The translations under genes were made by a program, and so were the position numbers. Positions 32,401 through 44,600 of a DNA stretch of 64,000 nt are shown one piece after another (the stretch's first letter is position 1; the number at the start of each line of letters is the position of its first letter). Under the pieces are notes generated by a model, which was not told the DNA's origin, did no database searches, and saw only the letters and a list, made by a program, of their open reading frames with translations. Source of the stretch: Rhytidiadelphus loreus (Eukaryota; Streptophyta; Bryopsida; Hypnales; Hylocomiaceae); the NCBI GenBank assembly GCA_947034895.1, contig OX344762.1:32220760-32284759 (forward strand), written 5' to 3'.

Positions 32401-32640
32401 CCGGAATTTCATTGCAAAGAGCCAGAGAAAACAGACCGCCAGCAATTAATGAAGACGAAGACTTCCGTCATCCCCCCCCCAGCCACTCAGAGGGTTCGGT
32501 ACTTCGGTACTTCAGTATGATCTGATTCCTGTCAACTGGAGTGCGTACGGACTGAAGAAAGAGAAAGGGGGGTGGAATGATAATCAAGACGGGGCGGCTC
32601 CACATCAATGCACTCAACATTGATGCTCACTTGCTCATTT
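32401..32640. other. GC-richer non-coding island 3
   Basis: Balanced-composition sequence with a run of nine C and the doublet GGTACTTCGGTACTTCAG, placed right after a LINE-type tail. No reading frame or RNA gene recognised. It may belong with islands 1 and 2 as pieces of one formerly continuous low-copy locus. Confidence 0.35.
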
Positions 32641-32664
32641 CAATCCAATTAAATATTAGGTCTA

Positions 32665-32809
32665 AGGTAAACTAGGGGTAAAAAGGGGAGCAAGCCCATT
32701 GTGGGCAAAATTGTAATGGTGGTGTACATCCAAGTTCTAAAACGTACACCACCATTACAATTTTGTCTACAATGGGCTTGCTCCCATGTTGCCCATAATG
32801 GGGTGGTTT
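32665..32809. mobile_element. Full-length foldback MITE, copy 2
   Basis: Same hairpin as 17430-17585: GCCCATTGTGGGCAAAATTG pairs with CAATTTTGTCTACAATGGGC around TCCAAGTTCTAAAA. TA is at the left flank; the right terminus has decayed (GGTTTATTTT). About 145 bp. Confidence 0.78.
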
Positions 32810-32872
32810 ATTTTTATGTTTGTTTCCCAAGAAATGGACGGCTCACTTCAACCCTATTACTAAGGGCTTGTT

Positions 32873-33022
32873 TACACCCAAAAAAACATTGGGATGGAGC
32901 CCCCAAAGAAATGGAGTGTTTTGATTGGGTCTTTGATTTGGGTCTATTAGCTATCTTTCAACCAAAACACTCCATTTCTTTGGGCTCCAACCCGATGAGT
33001 TTTTTTGGTGTAAATAGGCCCT
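32873..33022. mobile_element. Hairpin MITE, AGGGCTTGTTTACACC ends
   Basis: The left arm AGGGCTTGTTTACACC...CAAAGAAATGGAGTGTTTTG pairs with the right arm CAAAACACTCCATTTCTTTG...GGTGTAAATAGGCCCT. Total 150 bp. The GGGC-TTTACAC terminus is reminiscent of hAT MITEs, but no 8-bp duplication is clear. Confidence 0.75.
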
Positions 33023-33450
33023 ACTGTAGAGGAACCACCCATAATGGATCAAATAAGCAATTGTGAACATGATTGGGAGTAGTGCAAGGTGAAGCAAATA
33101 TTTCGTGGGGTGCAAAGATAGGGACAATGAGGAGTGCCAAAAATTTGGTAAATTATTTTACTTGAACCAAAATTCCTAAGAATTTTGGAAGGCTAAAGTG
33201 GATTTGGACCCATGTCCAATATCTAACGCCTTCTAATTATAATCATTCAAATGCTACTTTTATGTGCACTACTCCCTACTTTGTTGTCCACTCCTTGGAG
33301 ACATGTGTCATGACTTCACTAGTCCCAACCTTAAAAAGGAGAAAAAAAAATATTCTAAGCTTTGGTTGAAAATTTGTTCCAACCTAGGTTGGAAATAATT
33401 ACATCCTATAGGTTGAGTATGGGATGTGGTTAGGTATGGGTGGTCCTACC
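33023..33450. other. Spacer
   Basis: No gene or repeat end recognised. Confidence 0.45.
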
Positions 33451-33454
33451 TTAA

Positions 33455-35634
33455 CCCCTAAAAGCCCAAGGGGTTTGAACAAAACACAAATGTATTATAA
33501 AATATAAGTTCTATAACTTTTTTAACCCCTAAAGTCCCATTGTCCCCTTGGGGGACAATTTGGAATTTGGGCAGGTTCTTATAGGCTGAAATTTTACCCT
33601 AATTTTTTAAAACTTTTTTTGAAGATAGAAAAGCTGATAAGCTTCATAGGAATATAATTTTTATTTCAATCAGTGCCTAGAAGCAAAAGTTATACCACAA
33701 AAAGCCTAGAATTGAACTCAAGCAGCACCAAAAATATTGCAAAAATTCACGATAATTAAATTTTTTTTTTTTTCAAAGATTATATTTTTGTCTACATTTG
33801 AAGCTTTAATTCATTCCATTTTGATTAGTGATGTGAAAGTTATGAACAATCTTATTTTTTGGGCAATCTAAGCATCTTTTTGAAAAAATAACTTATAGAA
33901 TTCATTTCAGAATGCAGTTTTCAAATTTTTTTTTTGAAAAGGTTAAATTTGCTTGCTAGAACAATCTCACCATTGGGATTATTGTACCTCAATCCCATCT
34001 AAGAGCTACTAACAATTTAGTTTTTCTTTCAATCTTGGACCTACTTCTACTTGACAATTTTTTGAAGTATGAAAATCAAGTTGTTATTTTTTTAAATTTT
34101 TTTCCTAGCCCAGAAACGCCGGACCTATGACCACTAATTTTCAGGCTTCACTGTCATCACTCACTTTGCTCCCATTTTGCAACAAGATAGTATGAAAAAA
34201 ATTTGATTTATTTTTCAGAGATGAAACAACATGTCTTCTATACTTCACCAAAATTTTAGATTTTTTTGGTGAAAATTTGATTTTTTGTGAATTTCTGAAG
34301 ATCTAATGAAGAAAAATCATATCAAGTAGAAAATTACTTCAAAAAATCTGAAAATTTAACCATGGGTGCATATTATATTCATGAACATCATGGTGTAAAT
34401 TCAAGTTCCGTGACATTCTATAATTAGAATCTAGTAGACATTGAAAATCCATTCAAAGTTCAAATCGCTATGAAATATTAAATATTAGGAATTTTGAAAA
34501 AATTCCAATTGGAGTAGAAACTTGAACTAATGAACTTCATTTCATTAGTTGGGTTCAAATTAAAAAAATATCACCTTTGTTGAGAAATTTCAGATTTAGA
34601 ACAAGGAACAACAACTTCCTAAAATACACTGAATCTAGCATTTTTGGTGATCCATTTTTTTCACTAACTTCTCATTCACATGATGACAATCACTAGAAAA
34701 ACTTCAAATTCACTTGGTTACTCTTCATAACCCTCTCTGAAAGGTCAAGAAACAAAAAATGGATGAAAAAATGTTTTCAATCTCCCTCCACAGTAAAAAT
34801 CAGTCATTGGAAAGCCACAAAATGGCCTCCCCGGCGTTCTTGGGCTAGACTCCAAACTCAATTCTTCAACACAATAAATTTTAAATTCAAATTCTATAGT
34901 GCACATTTTTTCCACAAATAGTGATCAAAGTCATCTGAAATCGCAATCCAGTGTTCGAAAAAACTTGTTTTTTCAACTTTGAATGCTCTTATCTCTCAAT
35001 TAGTACGGTCAAACTTCATGAAATTTTCACCACATAATCTCAAACAAGTAAAGTTCAAGATCCTACAGTTCAATTCCAAAAAAAGTATTTTTTTTGGTTT
35101 TTCGGACAAACGCAATAGAAATGGCAGTTTTGAGTGGTTTTTGACAGAAAAATGGCCTTGGGACCTTAGGGGTTAAAGTTTGCATCAAAGAAGATAATGT
35201 GAAGCATAAAAAGTAGAAAGTATCCGTACAATCAGAATTATAAAATTATTATTAGATTCTCTTCAAATGAATTTTGAAGATATAACTTCAAAAATTCACC
35301 AAAAATACAATTTTTATCTTTAGCATTTGAATTTCTTCTTGATTGGTCAAAATTGTGGTTTTTATTGGTTTGTGAAAAAATGCATAAGATCTAGTAATGA
35401 GAACATCAACACTTTCTCCAAATAGCCAATTCTAGACTCTTTGTGCTATTTCTCTTATAATTTTTGTTTGACCGTAGCAATCTTAGTTTTGAATATACAT
35501 ATAGAAAGACAATCCAATCTCTAAAATAAAAAAATAAAAAAAATTGAAAAAAAGTTTTTTTTGCCCGAAAATTCTGCTCGAAGTTGGGCAACGACCATAA
35601 AATGATCTCTCAAGCGTTTAGGGGTTAAACCATC
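33455..35634. mobile_element. TTAA-flanked TIR element, outer copy f
   Basis: TTAA at 33451-33454 followed by CCCCTAAAAGCCCAAGG; at the far end CTCAAGCGTTTAGGGG followed by TTAA at 35635-35638. Only about 530 bp of this element is its own; the rest is the nested copy 33526-35172. Confidence 0.55.
33526..35172. mobile_element. TTAA-flanked TIR element, nested copy g
   Basis: TTAA at 33522-33525 and 35173-35176. Left CCCCTAAAGTCCCATTG, right CCTTGGGACCTTAGGGG. Subterminal palindrome GTCCCCTTGGGGGACAATTT next to the left end. 1.65 kb, AT-rich, no transposase. The interior matches 36579-37772 in the same order (GGCTGAAATTTT, GATTTTTATTTCAAT, TTGTCTACAT, TTTTTGGGCAAT). Confidence 0.7.
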
Positions 35635-35638
35635 CTCT

Positions 35639-36574
35639 CTTCATCATTTAGTTACCTAAAACGAACACTTGTTCTACAAGAGTTGGATTAGTTGTTCTTC
35701 TTTTTGTTTTTTAATGCACATCGTCATTTTTAAAGGAAAAAAAATGAACATTCACTAAACATAAGAACCTACGATCAATCTTAGGTACACTTATAATTAC
35801 TAATAGCACTTTGAAACTTCATTACTAATACAATGTTCAAAAATTACAAGTTAACTTTACCTAAAAGCCTCCATCAGTTGCCAACAAGATTCAACAAAAT
35901 TTAAGAAAAATTAATAATAGGAACTATGCTCATTTACTTATTCAAAAGAATTTTGGTACTAAATTATTACACTCTCCAAATCATATAATTTTGCAAGAAT
36001 TGCTTCCCAATTTTTGTAACAAAATGATCTTCTACCATAGTACTACTAATATTAGAAAATATTATAGACTATCATAATATTAAACATTTTTTCATTCAAA
36101 TAACTTTTAACCACTCATCTTCCATTAAATGTCAAATAGAGTGAATACATATCCAATTAAATAATTTTAAAATTAATACACCAAAAAATTGGATCTCCAA
36201 ATCTAAAACCTTCAAGGAAATAAGGCCAAGTAAAATTAATACACCAAAAGATTAAATTAAAACAATTCAAATTCACTTCTAAATAAAGAGTACATCACCA
36301 CATATTAATCTTGATGCAACACTTCATAAAAATTGGATTTGGGGAGATACATTAAAAAAATTGATATTTAAAAATTTAAGAAAATGTTCTTTTAACCCTT
36401 GAAGAATGCGGCCATCCCATCAAGTTAGTTACCAAAATACTCCAAATATTGGACCAATAGGTGCATTATTTATTTATACAATTAATGATAAAGTCATCTA
36501 AAGGACCTTATAGGTCTACACCGTCCTTATAGAGTAAATCCTTGTAGGACGGAGCACATGAATGTGTAGTCAAC
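35639..36574. other. AT-rich spacer
   Basis: No gene recognised. Short A/T-rich sequence with no clear repeat ends. Confidence 0.45.
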
Positions 36575-36578
36575 TTAA

Positions 36579-37772
36579 CCTCTAGAGGACCGTTGTCCCT
36601 TCGGGGGACAAATGAGATTTGGGGCACGTACCTACAAGCTGAAATTTTGCCCTTATTTTCTGAATTTTTTTTGAATATAGAAAAGTTGATAATTTTCGTG
36701 GGAATATGATTTTTATCTCAATTGGTGCCCAGGAACAAAAGTTATGTCCAAATAAGCTCAAAACAAGGGACGAAGGGCAACAAAAAAAAAATCCAAAATT
36801 TTTGAATTTTTTTTTCTTATAGATTATATTTTTGTCTACATGTAAATCTTTGATTCATTCCATTTGGATTTTTTATGAGAAAGTTATGGACAATCTTGTT
36901 TTTTGGGCAATTAGAGCATCTTCTTGAAAGAAATAACTTGTAGGATTCATTTTTTAATGTCATTTTTTCAATTTTTCAAAAATGAAGTTCCACATGGTTT
37001 AGTTTTCTAATTAGAACAACCTCACTATTGTGATTAGTGCATTTTAATTCTATCTAGAAGATAATAATATTTAAGATATTCCTTCTATCTTATACCTACT
37101 TCTACTTAACAATTTTTCTAAGAATGAAAATTAAGTTTTTTTGGATTTCTTTGTTTTTTCTCTAGAATCTTAACTCAATTCTTAGCTATAAATATTTAAA
37201 GCTTAAAACTCTGTAGTGCAAAAAATTTAAGTTAAAAATGTTCAAAGTCGAAAAATCTAGTCCCGCAATGTCATTACATGTGTTTTGGCTCTTGGGGAGG
37301 GTTGCGAGTTCCCAACTCGACCCCCCCCCGAGAACCGCCGAAACCCGTTGTTCCCAGCCTGTGCTGACCTGGCGGTCTTACCAGGTCAATTTTTTCGAAA
37401 AATAAAAAATAAAAAAACTTTGTTTCTCATTTTAAGGATTTAAATTTATTTTTTTATTTTTATTTTTTCAAAAAAAAAATCTGACAGTGGCATTCTTTCA
37501 CTGCCAGGGGAACAGCGCCGGGAACGGCCCTCAAAATCCCGAAATCTCTTCTAATGGCTGAAAAACTTGTTTTTTCCACTTTAAATGCGGATATCTTGCA
37601 ATCTATGCGGTCACAAATTCTGAAATTTTTTCCACACATTTTCATATTAGTTAGGTGTAAGATCCTATGGTTAGATGTGGAAAATAAAAAAATTCAGTTT
37701 TTTTACTTTTTGCTATAGAAATGGCAGTTTTGAGTGTTTTGGGGAAGAAAAAAGGCCTCGGTCCTTTAGGGG
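36579..37772. mobile_element. TTAA-flanked TIR element, copy h, with an inserted element
   Basis: TTAA at 36575-36578 and 37773-37776. Left CCTCTAGAGGACCG, right CGGTCCTTTAGGGG. Left subterminal palindrome GTCCCTTCGGGGGAC. Same internal order as 33526-35172. A CATTA...TAATG element sits inside at 37272-37556, so this copy is the older of the two. Confidence 0.72.
37272..37556. mobile_element. TIR element, CATTA...TAATG family, copy 3 (nested)
   Basis: Begins CATTACATGTGTTTTGG and ends CGAAATCTCTTCTAATG. Includes ACCTGGCGGTCTTACCAGGT, an A/T core and GGGAACGGCCCTC. Compared with the uninterrupted relative near 34950 (GCAATCCAGTGTTCG then AAAAAACTTG), the host reads GCAATGT|GCTGAAAAACTTG, leaving no room for a duplication longer than a base or two. 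About 285 bp. Confidence 0.7.
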
Positions 37773-37776
37773 TTAA

Positions 37777-39569
37777 AGACCTTCACTCTATATCCTTTAT
37801 TTCTTCACTATGAAAATTTTGGTTTAATTTTTCAGAGATGAAATCACATGTTTGATATTTATCATAAAATTTTCAATTTTTTTGTGAAACTTCCAAATTA
37901 TGATGAATTTTTGAAGAAAAATTGAAGAAGATTCATATCAAATACAAATCATATTCAAGAAAATATTAATTTTCAGAATTGTAGTACACTTTGGTATAAA
38001 GAAAATATTGTGTTACTCCTTGTTTAAAAACATGGCTATAGATCTTCAATTTCAAACTCCATTAAAATGCTTATTATAAGAAACTTTTCAAAATTTCTGA
38101 GTGGAGTAGAAACTCCACTTGAAAAGCTACATTTTGTTAGTGTTGCTCAAAAGTAAAAGAATATTTTTTTAATGTCAAAATGAAGTTTTAAAGGAAAAAT
38201 TCTCAAAGTATTGAAACACATTGAATTATAGTGTACAACATTTTTTTATAAACCACTCCATATATAGTAAAATAAAAAAAACTTAAATGTCTTAAAATTA
38301 ATTCAACGGTGTGAATATAGCATCAATAAAAATGCACACAAGAATCCATTTTTTAGTATGCACAAAGCTTTATTGACCATCCAAAGGACACAAAACATCC
38401 TCAACTTCCTTCCAAGGTTAAATTCTAGAAGGACGAGGTGATAAAATAGAAATCAGACTTTAGGTACTACCACGGATGTGAAGTATTTGCTTAAAAGAAT
38501 CCAAGAACATTCATTGGAGATCAAACCACTATATACAACCTTCTTCTTTCACACAAAATTCCAAGGATGAACATTTGCACTTCTATCCTACATAGAAGGA
38601 TTTTCTATCATTCATTGAACACCAAATGTCCGTTGTGTCCTTCTAGAGTTGAAAAATATTGCATATGAAGTATAAACTTTGACTAAAGTTGTATATAAAA
38701 AACAATAGAACTTTGTGACATCATGATAGGGCCTATGTTACAAGAACAAGAATAAAATATAGAACAAACATGCCATTTACAAGACAAATTCAATCATCAA
38801 ACAATGACTATTCCAATTACCAGACAAAAATTGCACAATACGCAAACTCTAGGAACGCAACCGTCATAACCCAACATTCTAAGCAACCTTGGAAATGCCT
38901 TGGAAAACCTTGTTGAGTAGTCATCCTTCATCCAACAATAGAAAGTTCATCCAAAAAACTTTGGGAACGAAATGAAAATAAGATTTTGGGAACACAATGG
39001 GAACTTGATTTCATGCCACTACACACTCTCTGCACAATGTGTGGTGAAGAGTTGTAAGTTTTACTTGACAAGATCATAGCCTTCTTACCTTTACGTTGGA
39101 ATAAAATTTGCAAGGGGAAAACTTTTTGCACTCTATTTTTTGACAATGAATCTTAACATGGTATTTAATAATCATGCCATGTTTCACAACATGCAAGTTT
39201 CTATAATACTATATCATATAGAAGGATTTGAATTTTGTTTGTGTGGAGATTGACAATTATAGTATAATTGTTGTTTGGCCTTTTAGGCTTGTGTGCCCAA
39301 GATAAAATATATCCAAACCAAATCCATCCATTAAGTTTGTTTGTTTATTTGTTTGTTTCTTACATTGAGATCTCCTAGACTATTCATCCCCCAGCCACAT
39401 TTGTGGTACAATCAGAAAGTTCTCTACAAGGAGGGTTGCACGGGCTTTGTTTTGTGGTGTTCCAATCTACAATGTGAAAGTTATCGAATTTCAAAAAAAT
39501 TATGAATTAGAAAATTAGAAAATTGCTTTTACTTTGGCAATTCCTCTGGCAATGACATAGGGCACACTC
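37777..39569. other. Repeat-rich spacer
   Basis: No gene recognised. Contains dispersed repeat D copy 2 (38490-38660) and further AT-rich sequence similar in wording to 33800-34500 and 48700-49100. Confidence 0.45.
38490..38660. repeat. Dispersed repeat D, copy 2
   Basis: Matches 30610-30775 and 48205-48362 in order (CATTCATTGGAGATCAAAC, CACACAAAATTCCAA, CCTACATAGAAGGATT, CATTGAACACC). Non-coding. Confidence 0.6.
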
Positions 39570-40172
39570 AAGTAGGAGGTTCTAAAAGCACTTAGGTTAT
39601 AAAGTGGCCCACCTTAAATGTACACTATTTGTACATGTTGCTTTTTCATAGCCTTCAGCGATGTACAGACAATGTACATTTTAGGAGGTGAGCCATTCAT
39701 TAGATGTTTTTTTGGGCCTTCAAGAGACCGTTTCAGGCTTGTCCCTTCACTGTCCCCTTGGAGTGAAGGAACGATTGGTTGTCAGAAGAAAACAAATTCA
39801 AAAAATGCAATTCTTCAAATGCAAAAAGAAGTTGAAAATAAAATAAATAAATAAATGGAGAAATGAGATTGCAGCCTTTTGGCCACGTAGGACCGCTACA
39901 GTGTCACTGCAACAATCACGTTCCTTGATTATCACAACATTATAACTCACGATCTCCCAGAGGCCCGAAATAACATCTAATGTCAGAGCCCTGTGCCATT
40001 TCAACTTCAAAATTTTATAACTAATTTCACAAAGCTCCAGAAAAATATGAAACAACTTGGGTGAGATGTCAATCCCACTTGTCTTTCAAGGAAAATTTAC
40101 TGAAAAATTAATTTCTAGATGTTTCACCTCCCCCAAATTCAGTTCTAGCCCCTTAGGTGGTCCATTTATGGA
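39570..40172. mobile_element. TA-type element, AGGTAGGAG family, copy 2, interrupted
   Basis: Inverse orientation of 27782-28067. AGTAGGAGGTTCTAA...GTACATGTTGCTTTTTCATA is at the left, GCCATTTCAACTTCAAAATT...CCTTAGGTGG at the right. A 285-bp CATTA...TAATG element (39698-39982) splits it. The right terminus has decayed. Confidence 0.7.
39698..39982. mobile_element. TIR element, CATTA...TAATG family, copy 4 (nested)
   Basis: Left CATTAGATGTTTTTTTGGGC, right GGCCCGAAATAACATCTAATG (last 20 mirror the left). Removing exactly 39698-39982 leaves ...GCCATT|TCAGAGCC, matching GCAATTTTAGAGCC in the intact copy (27782-28067, inverse strand). No duplicated target bases are needed to explain it. Confidence 0.72.
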
Positions 40173-40885
40173 CAAGCAAGAGCCAGGGAACAGAACCTCC
40201 AATGGTCGGTCCCTGAGAAATAGGGCGGGTTCTGGAGTCGGAACTCTGAAGCCTCGACTCCAGACTCAGTCTTGGAAACTGGGCCCTACTCTTGCCAGCC
40301 ATACCCGCCAGATCCGAAAACAGTGAACTGAACCAAACGGTGGGTGGGGTATCAAGATAGGCAAGATGGCATGGTGAATGGAATCATTGAATTTTATAGG
40401 AGAAATCAACAAAGATTAACTGAACAAAAAGAAAGTCTTGAGTGGGACCACCCGGATTACCAACCAGGGATGGGTCTCCGACTTGTAGGGTACGACTATT
40501 TCCGGCCAAGCCAGAACTTTTTTTGCAAATTGTCTTTCAGAAGGCTGCTTGTAATGACATGCACGATATGCGAGGTTGTGAGGAACAATTGTTACGTGCC
40601 AAGTGTTACGGCATGTATTGTTTTGAAATTTTGTGGGCGTAAACAAGAAGTAGTCTCCTCCATGAGCGGAATTGTAGGAAGTTAGACGTTGGATATTGGT
40701 TTGGAACACTTTTTGCCCCATGAAATTCAAAGGTCTGGATCTTGGAATCACGTACATGCACTCCAAGGTATCCCATTTAGTTAGATGTGATCACAGGAAG
40801 TGGGAGTTCAAGAACCCCCCCCCCAAATAGTAATGATACTTTGCATGGTCTTGGTGTAAACCCAAAAGAGACCACAGTTAGGCTA
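40173..40885. other. Spacer of mixed composition
   Basis: GC is higher than in neighbouring spacers. Open frames at 40057-40326, 40344-40685 and, on the minus strand, 40416-40766 overlap one another and have no recognised similarity. A short palindrome CTGGAGTCGG...CTCGACTCCAG lies near 40232-40264. No gene supported. Confidence 0.4.
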
Positions 40886-41649
40886 AAGTAAACTATCTCC
40901 ATTATGGATAGAATGGGAGCAAGTCCATTGTGGGTAAAATTGAAATGGTCATGTAAGGTAACAGGCTCAGAAACCGCTCATTTAAGACCTGGTCAACCTT
41001 TTTCAAGTAGTTTTTTAGATGTAAGCATTTTTTATTCATTTTTCAGTCAAAGAGAAGAAGATGGGGAATCTAACACAAGTCGTTTCGTAATTTTCAGAGC
41101 TTTTATAAATTACTTATGAATTTTCAAATGGAAAGTGGCATAGGGTCCTAATTGTGATTGGTAGGCCTTGAAAATCTGCTCATACTTAGTTTGGAAAAAA
41201 ATCAGACTTTGCTCAAAAACTAACATTTTAACGTATAAAAAGTGGGGAAGATGGTCTCTAAAAGTGACCGTTTCTAAATCTGAAATGAATGCTTGAATAA
41301 AACATTATTTCAGATTTTTTTGACATTAATAAGAAGGTAGTTGGACTACAAAATATTATTTTGAATGAAAATTAAAAACAACTATCTACATGATTAGGAA
41401 TGAAACCATTGTGACTTTAAAACTGTCCATCCAAGGACTGTAAACCAAACTTTATCATACTTTGAAGTAACCACAAGTCCATTTTACTAATATCAAGGAT
41501 CCATTTCAGAGCCCCCTACTGAGCGATTCAAAATGCCTGAACTGTTTTCAAGCCCTCTCCTATACATTCAAGTTCTGAAATGTACACCACTAACATAATT
41601 CAGCCCACAATGGGTTTGCTCCTGTTCTGTCCGTAAAACTACTCGTACC
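40886..41649. mobile_element. Foldback MITE, copy 3, split by about 600 bp
   Basis: The left arm 40886-40955 (CTCCATTATGGATAGAATGG, then CATTGTGGGTAAAATTG) and the right arm about 41564-41649 (ACATTCAAGTTCTGAAATGT, then CCCACAATGGGTTTGCTCC) are the two halves of the 17430-17585 hairpin. About 608 bp lies between them, at the loop. The intervening sequence has no recognised ends. Confidence 0.65.
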
Positions 41650-44600
41650 AAAAAAGATAAAAACTTGTTCAAGTACATCCTTTGAAATTTTAGAGTAAAA
41701 ATTGACCCCAATTGCATGTTCAATGTTCCTAAACTTCTAAAAGTAGTTTTTTATAGCCCTTTTTGAAGTTGAAGTTTTATCTTTCAACATTCTTAAGAAA
41801 AAAATGTATGTCCCATAAATTGGGCGATTTAGTCAATATGTAGGAATATAGGCTGAGATTATGTGGAGAAAAATTTAACCAAAAAACTTTTGTATTCATC
41901 TATAACTAAATTATAAAGTAGAAGTGGGTCCTTAATAATAGAAAAAACTAAATTGCTAGTAGTTTTTACAAGAATTTGAGAATTGTTAATCCCAATGGTG
42001 AGAATGTTCTAGTAGGCAATATGAATCCTATATTTTTCTTTCTATTTAAAAAATTTCAACATTGAGTTTAAAAACAACAACTATGTATGCTTTTTTCTAC
42101 TTTCATTGCCTACAAAATAAAAAACCTCGTAACTTTCATTTCATTATTTGGAATTAAAATTTTTAATTGTTTCTAAGTAAGTACAACTCCAATAAAATTA
42201 AATGATATTTTCTTAGAATATACTTTTATTTTCCCACTTTTACATTGAAATTTTAAAAAAATTGTAACTTTTTCAATATTTATTAGAATGAAGTGAAACA
42301 AAGCTTTACATGTACATTATGATGTTAGCATCCATTCTAAAGTTTTCAAGCAAAAATTTCAAATTATAGAGTCAATATAGGTTGCCCAAGTTCTCAAAAA
42401 GTCCAAAGTGGGCTTTTTAGTTAATTAGAGGTTTAAAGAAGACCTTTCAAGCAAAAAAAGGAAATTACAATATATTGGTACATGTAACAAAGCTTGAAAA
42501 GGTATGACAATTATGAATTTTCCTATTGTGAGCCAAGTTGTGGTTTCTTCATATCTCACCAACTTGCTAGGTTTAGAAAGGAATAAAGAGGGACTAATAC
42601 CAATTGCATTGGAGAGTGTTTTTTGGATTTCCACCTATATGATTCCCTTGTTGTGGTTTGTTGGATTAAAGATGCTCATAACCTTAAACAACATGCCAAG
42701 CCCTTTGAGCTTGGTTCCAAGTGAATCTTTGATATAAAATGGCATTAGGATTTTTTTGGAATGTTTCAACCTGATGGATCCACTTGAATAGTGCCATAAG
42801 GCTTGTTAAGCACTACCTTTAGGTTGCAAAGTCAAAACTTTGATCATAAATCAATTCTTGTATGCCCAAGCCATGCAACTTTGGGCAAGGAGTAACAACC
42901 GTGCCCTACTTTGTATAGATTTAAAAAAATTCCCTTGGACTACCCACTAGGTCAAAAAAATGTAGCTTAATTTCTAAAGTCCTGAGTGTCCCCTCCCCTT
43001 GCCCCTCAAAGAACACTCAACAATTTGGGTAAGTTCCAATAATCTCAATTTTTGATAGATAGAAATAACAAATAAGCTTCTTGGAGATACGATTTTTATT
43101 TCAATCTATACCAAGGGCCAAAAATTATGCTACATGAAGTTCAAAATAGTAAAAAACGGGCATCAGAAAATAAATAAAAACACTTGATATATAGAGAGAT
43201 TTCTTATTGACTAAATAGTTGCATTCTTCATTTCTACATATACATTCACTAAACACATTTGCAACATTTCAAGGGTTTCTGGATCTTACAAGCAATTGGA
43301 TCTTTTGCTCCATATGTCTAATGGTGAATCATTAATTGATTATGACAATCATCAACTCTTTTTTTCCCGTTTTAACCTAGGAAAATAGTTCCAATGACCA
43401 CAAACTTGAACTTCTAGATCCTTCACCCCATGTGCTCCTATTTTGTGATTCTTTAGGAACGAAAACTTGTATATCTATTTTTTAGGGATGAAATTACATA
43501 TATTTCTTATGGCCCAGGATCTTATATTTTTTTTGTCAAAATGAAAGGATTGTGAATTTTTGAAGAAGAAGTGAAGAAAATTCATATCAAATAAAAATTC
43601 CACTTTAAAATTCCAAATTTTTTCCTTAGATGCATATATTTAAGATGAAATTTTTGGCAAGTAAAAAGAGGTTCAAACATTATATTGGCAAGTAAAAAGA
43701 GGTTCCAAAGCACCAGAGAACACGACATTTGGATAATGTATGCAAAAGTTATGAAAGGTCAAAGTTTTTTGGATAGAAGTTCTAAACTTTTGACATAGGT
43801 ACATATTGATTTTGGAGATGTACATATAGAGATGATGGCACATTTGGTGGAGATGCCAACTTTAAACCAATCTTAATAACTAGATTGATTAGAGTTAACC
43901 CCTTTAGCAAGTGTGTTAAATAGTTCTCCAATAAAAAGTGGTTTTGAAGAAAATAAGCTTCAACAAGAAATTTGTGACTATGAATGGGTGTTGGATGCTC
44001 TATATACAAAGATTGTATTGTGCTAAGCCAAAGAAGGAGAAATCAACATTAAATTGTCCATGGAACTACCTCATATGCTTGGTATGACATATCTACACCG
44101 GTTGCAGGTTAAATATGGACTGGAAGTGCCATTGGACAAGCAAAACGTGGCTATGACGACTACAACAACAGCCCATCTACTAAGGTACTTTACCTTTGAG
44201 AATTTTGAAAATCTTTGTGAGAATTTTGATGCTAATTTATTTTGAAATTGAGAATCTATGAGGGCAATAGTTTATTGACACATTTTAAAGTTGCACCCAA
44301 TCCCTCGTCATTTCTTTTGGCAAAGGCAAAGCTTTTAACAAAAATAACAAATCAAGAATGTGGTCGTTACAAAAAATAAACATATTTTACCTAAACATTG
44401 AGTGTAACTTCTTGTCTAACCTAACTTTATCATTTAAATTGTGTTTATTTCAAAAATGAATCTTCAAATCCTTCTGGAGTATTTCCATAGCTTTCCAAAA
44501 CATATAACACTTAGAAAATACTAGTCTAACAAGCTCCAACCATTATAGTGGTCTCTTTGGATTTTGACTTAAAGAAGACAAGATACTACCCCCTGCATAT

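Noticed and set aside
40057..40766. Cluster of mid-size frames on both strands
   Set aside because: They overlap in several registers, partly lie in a decayed transposon and match nothing I recognise.
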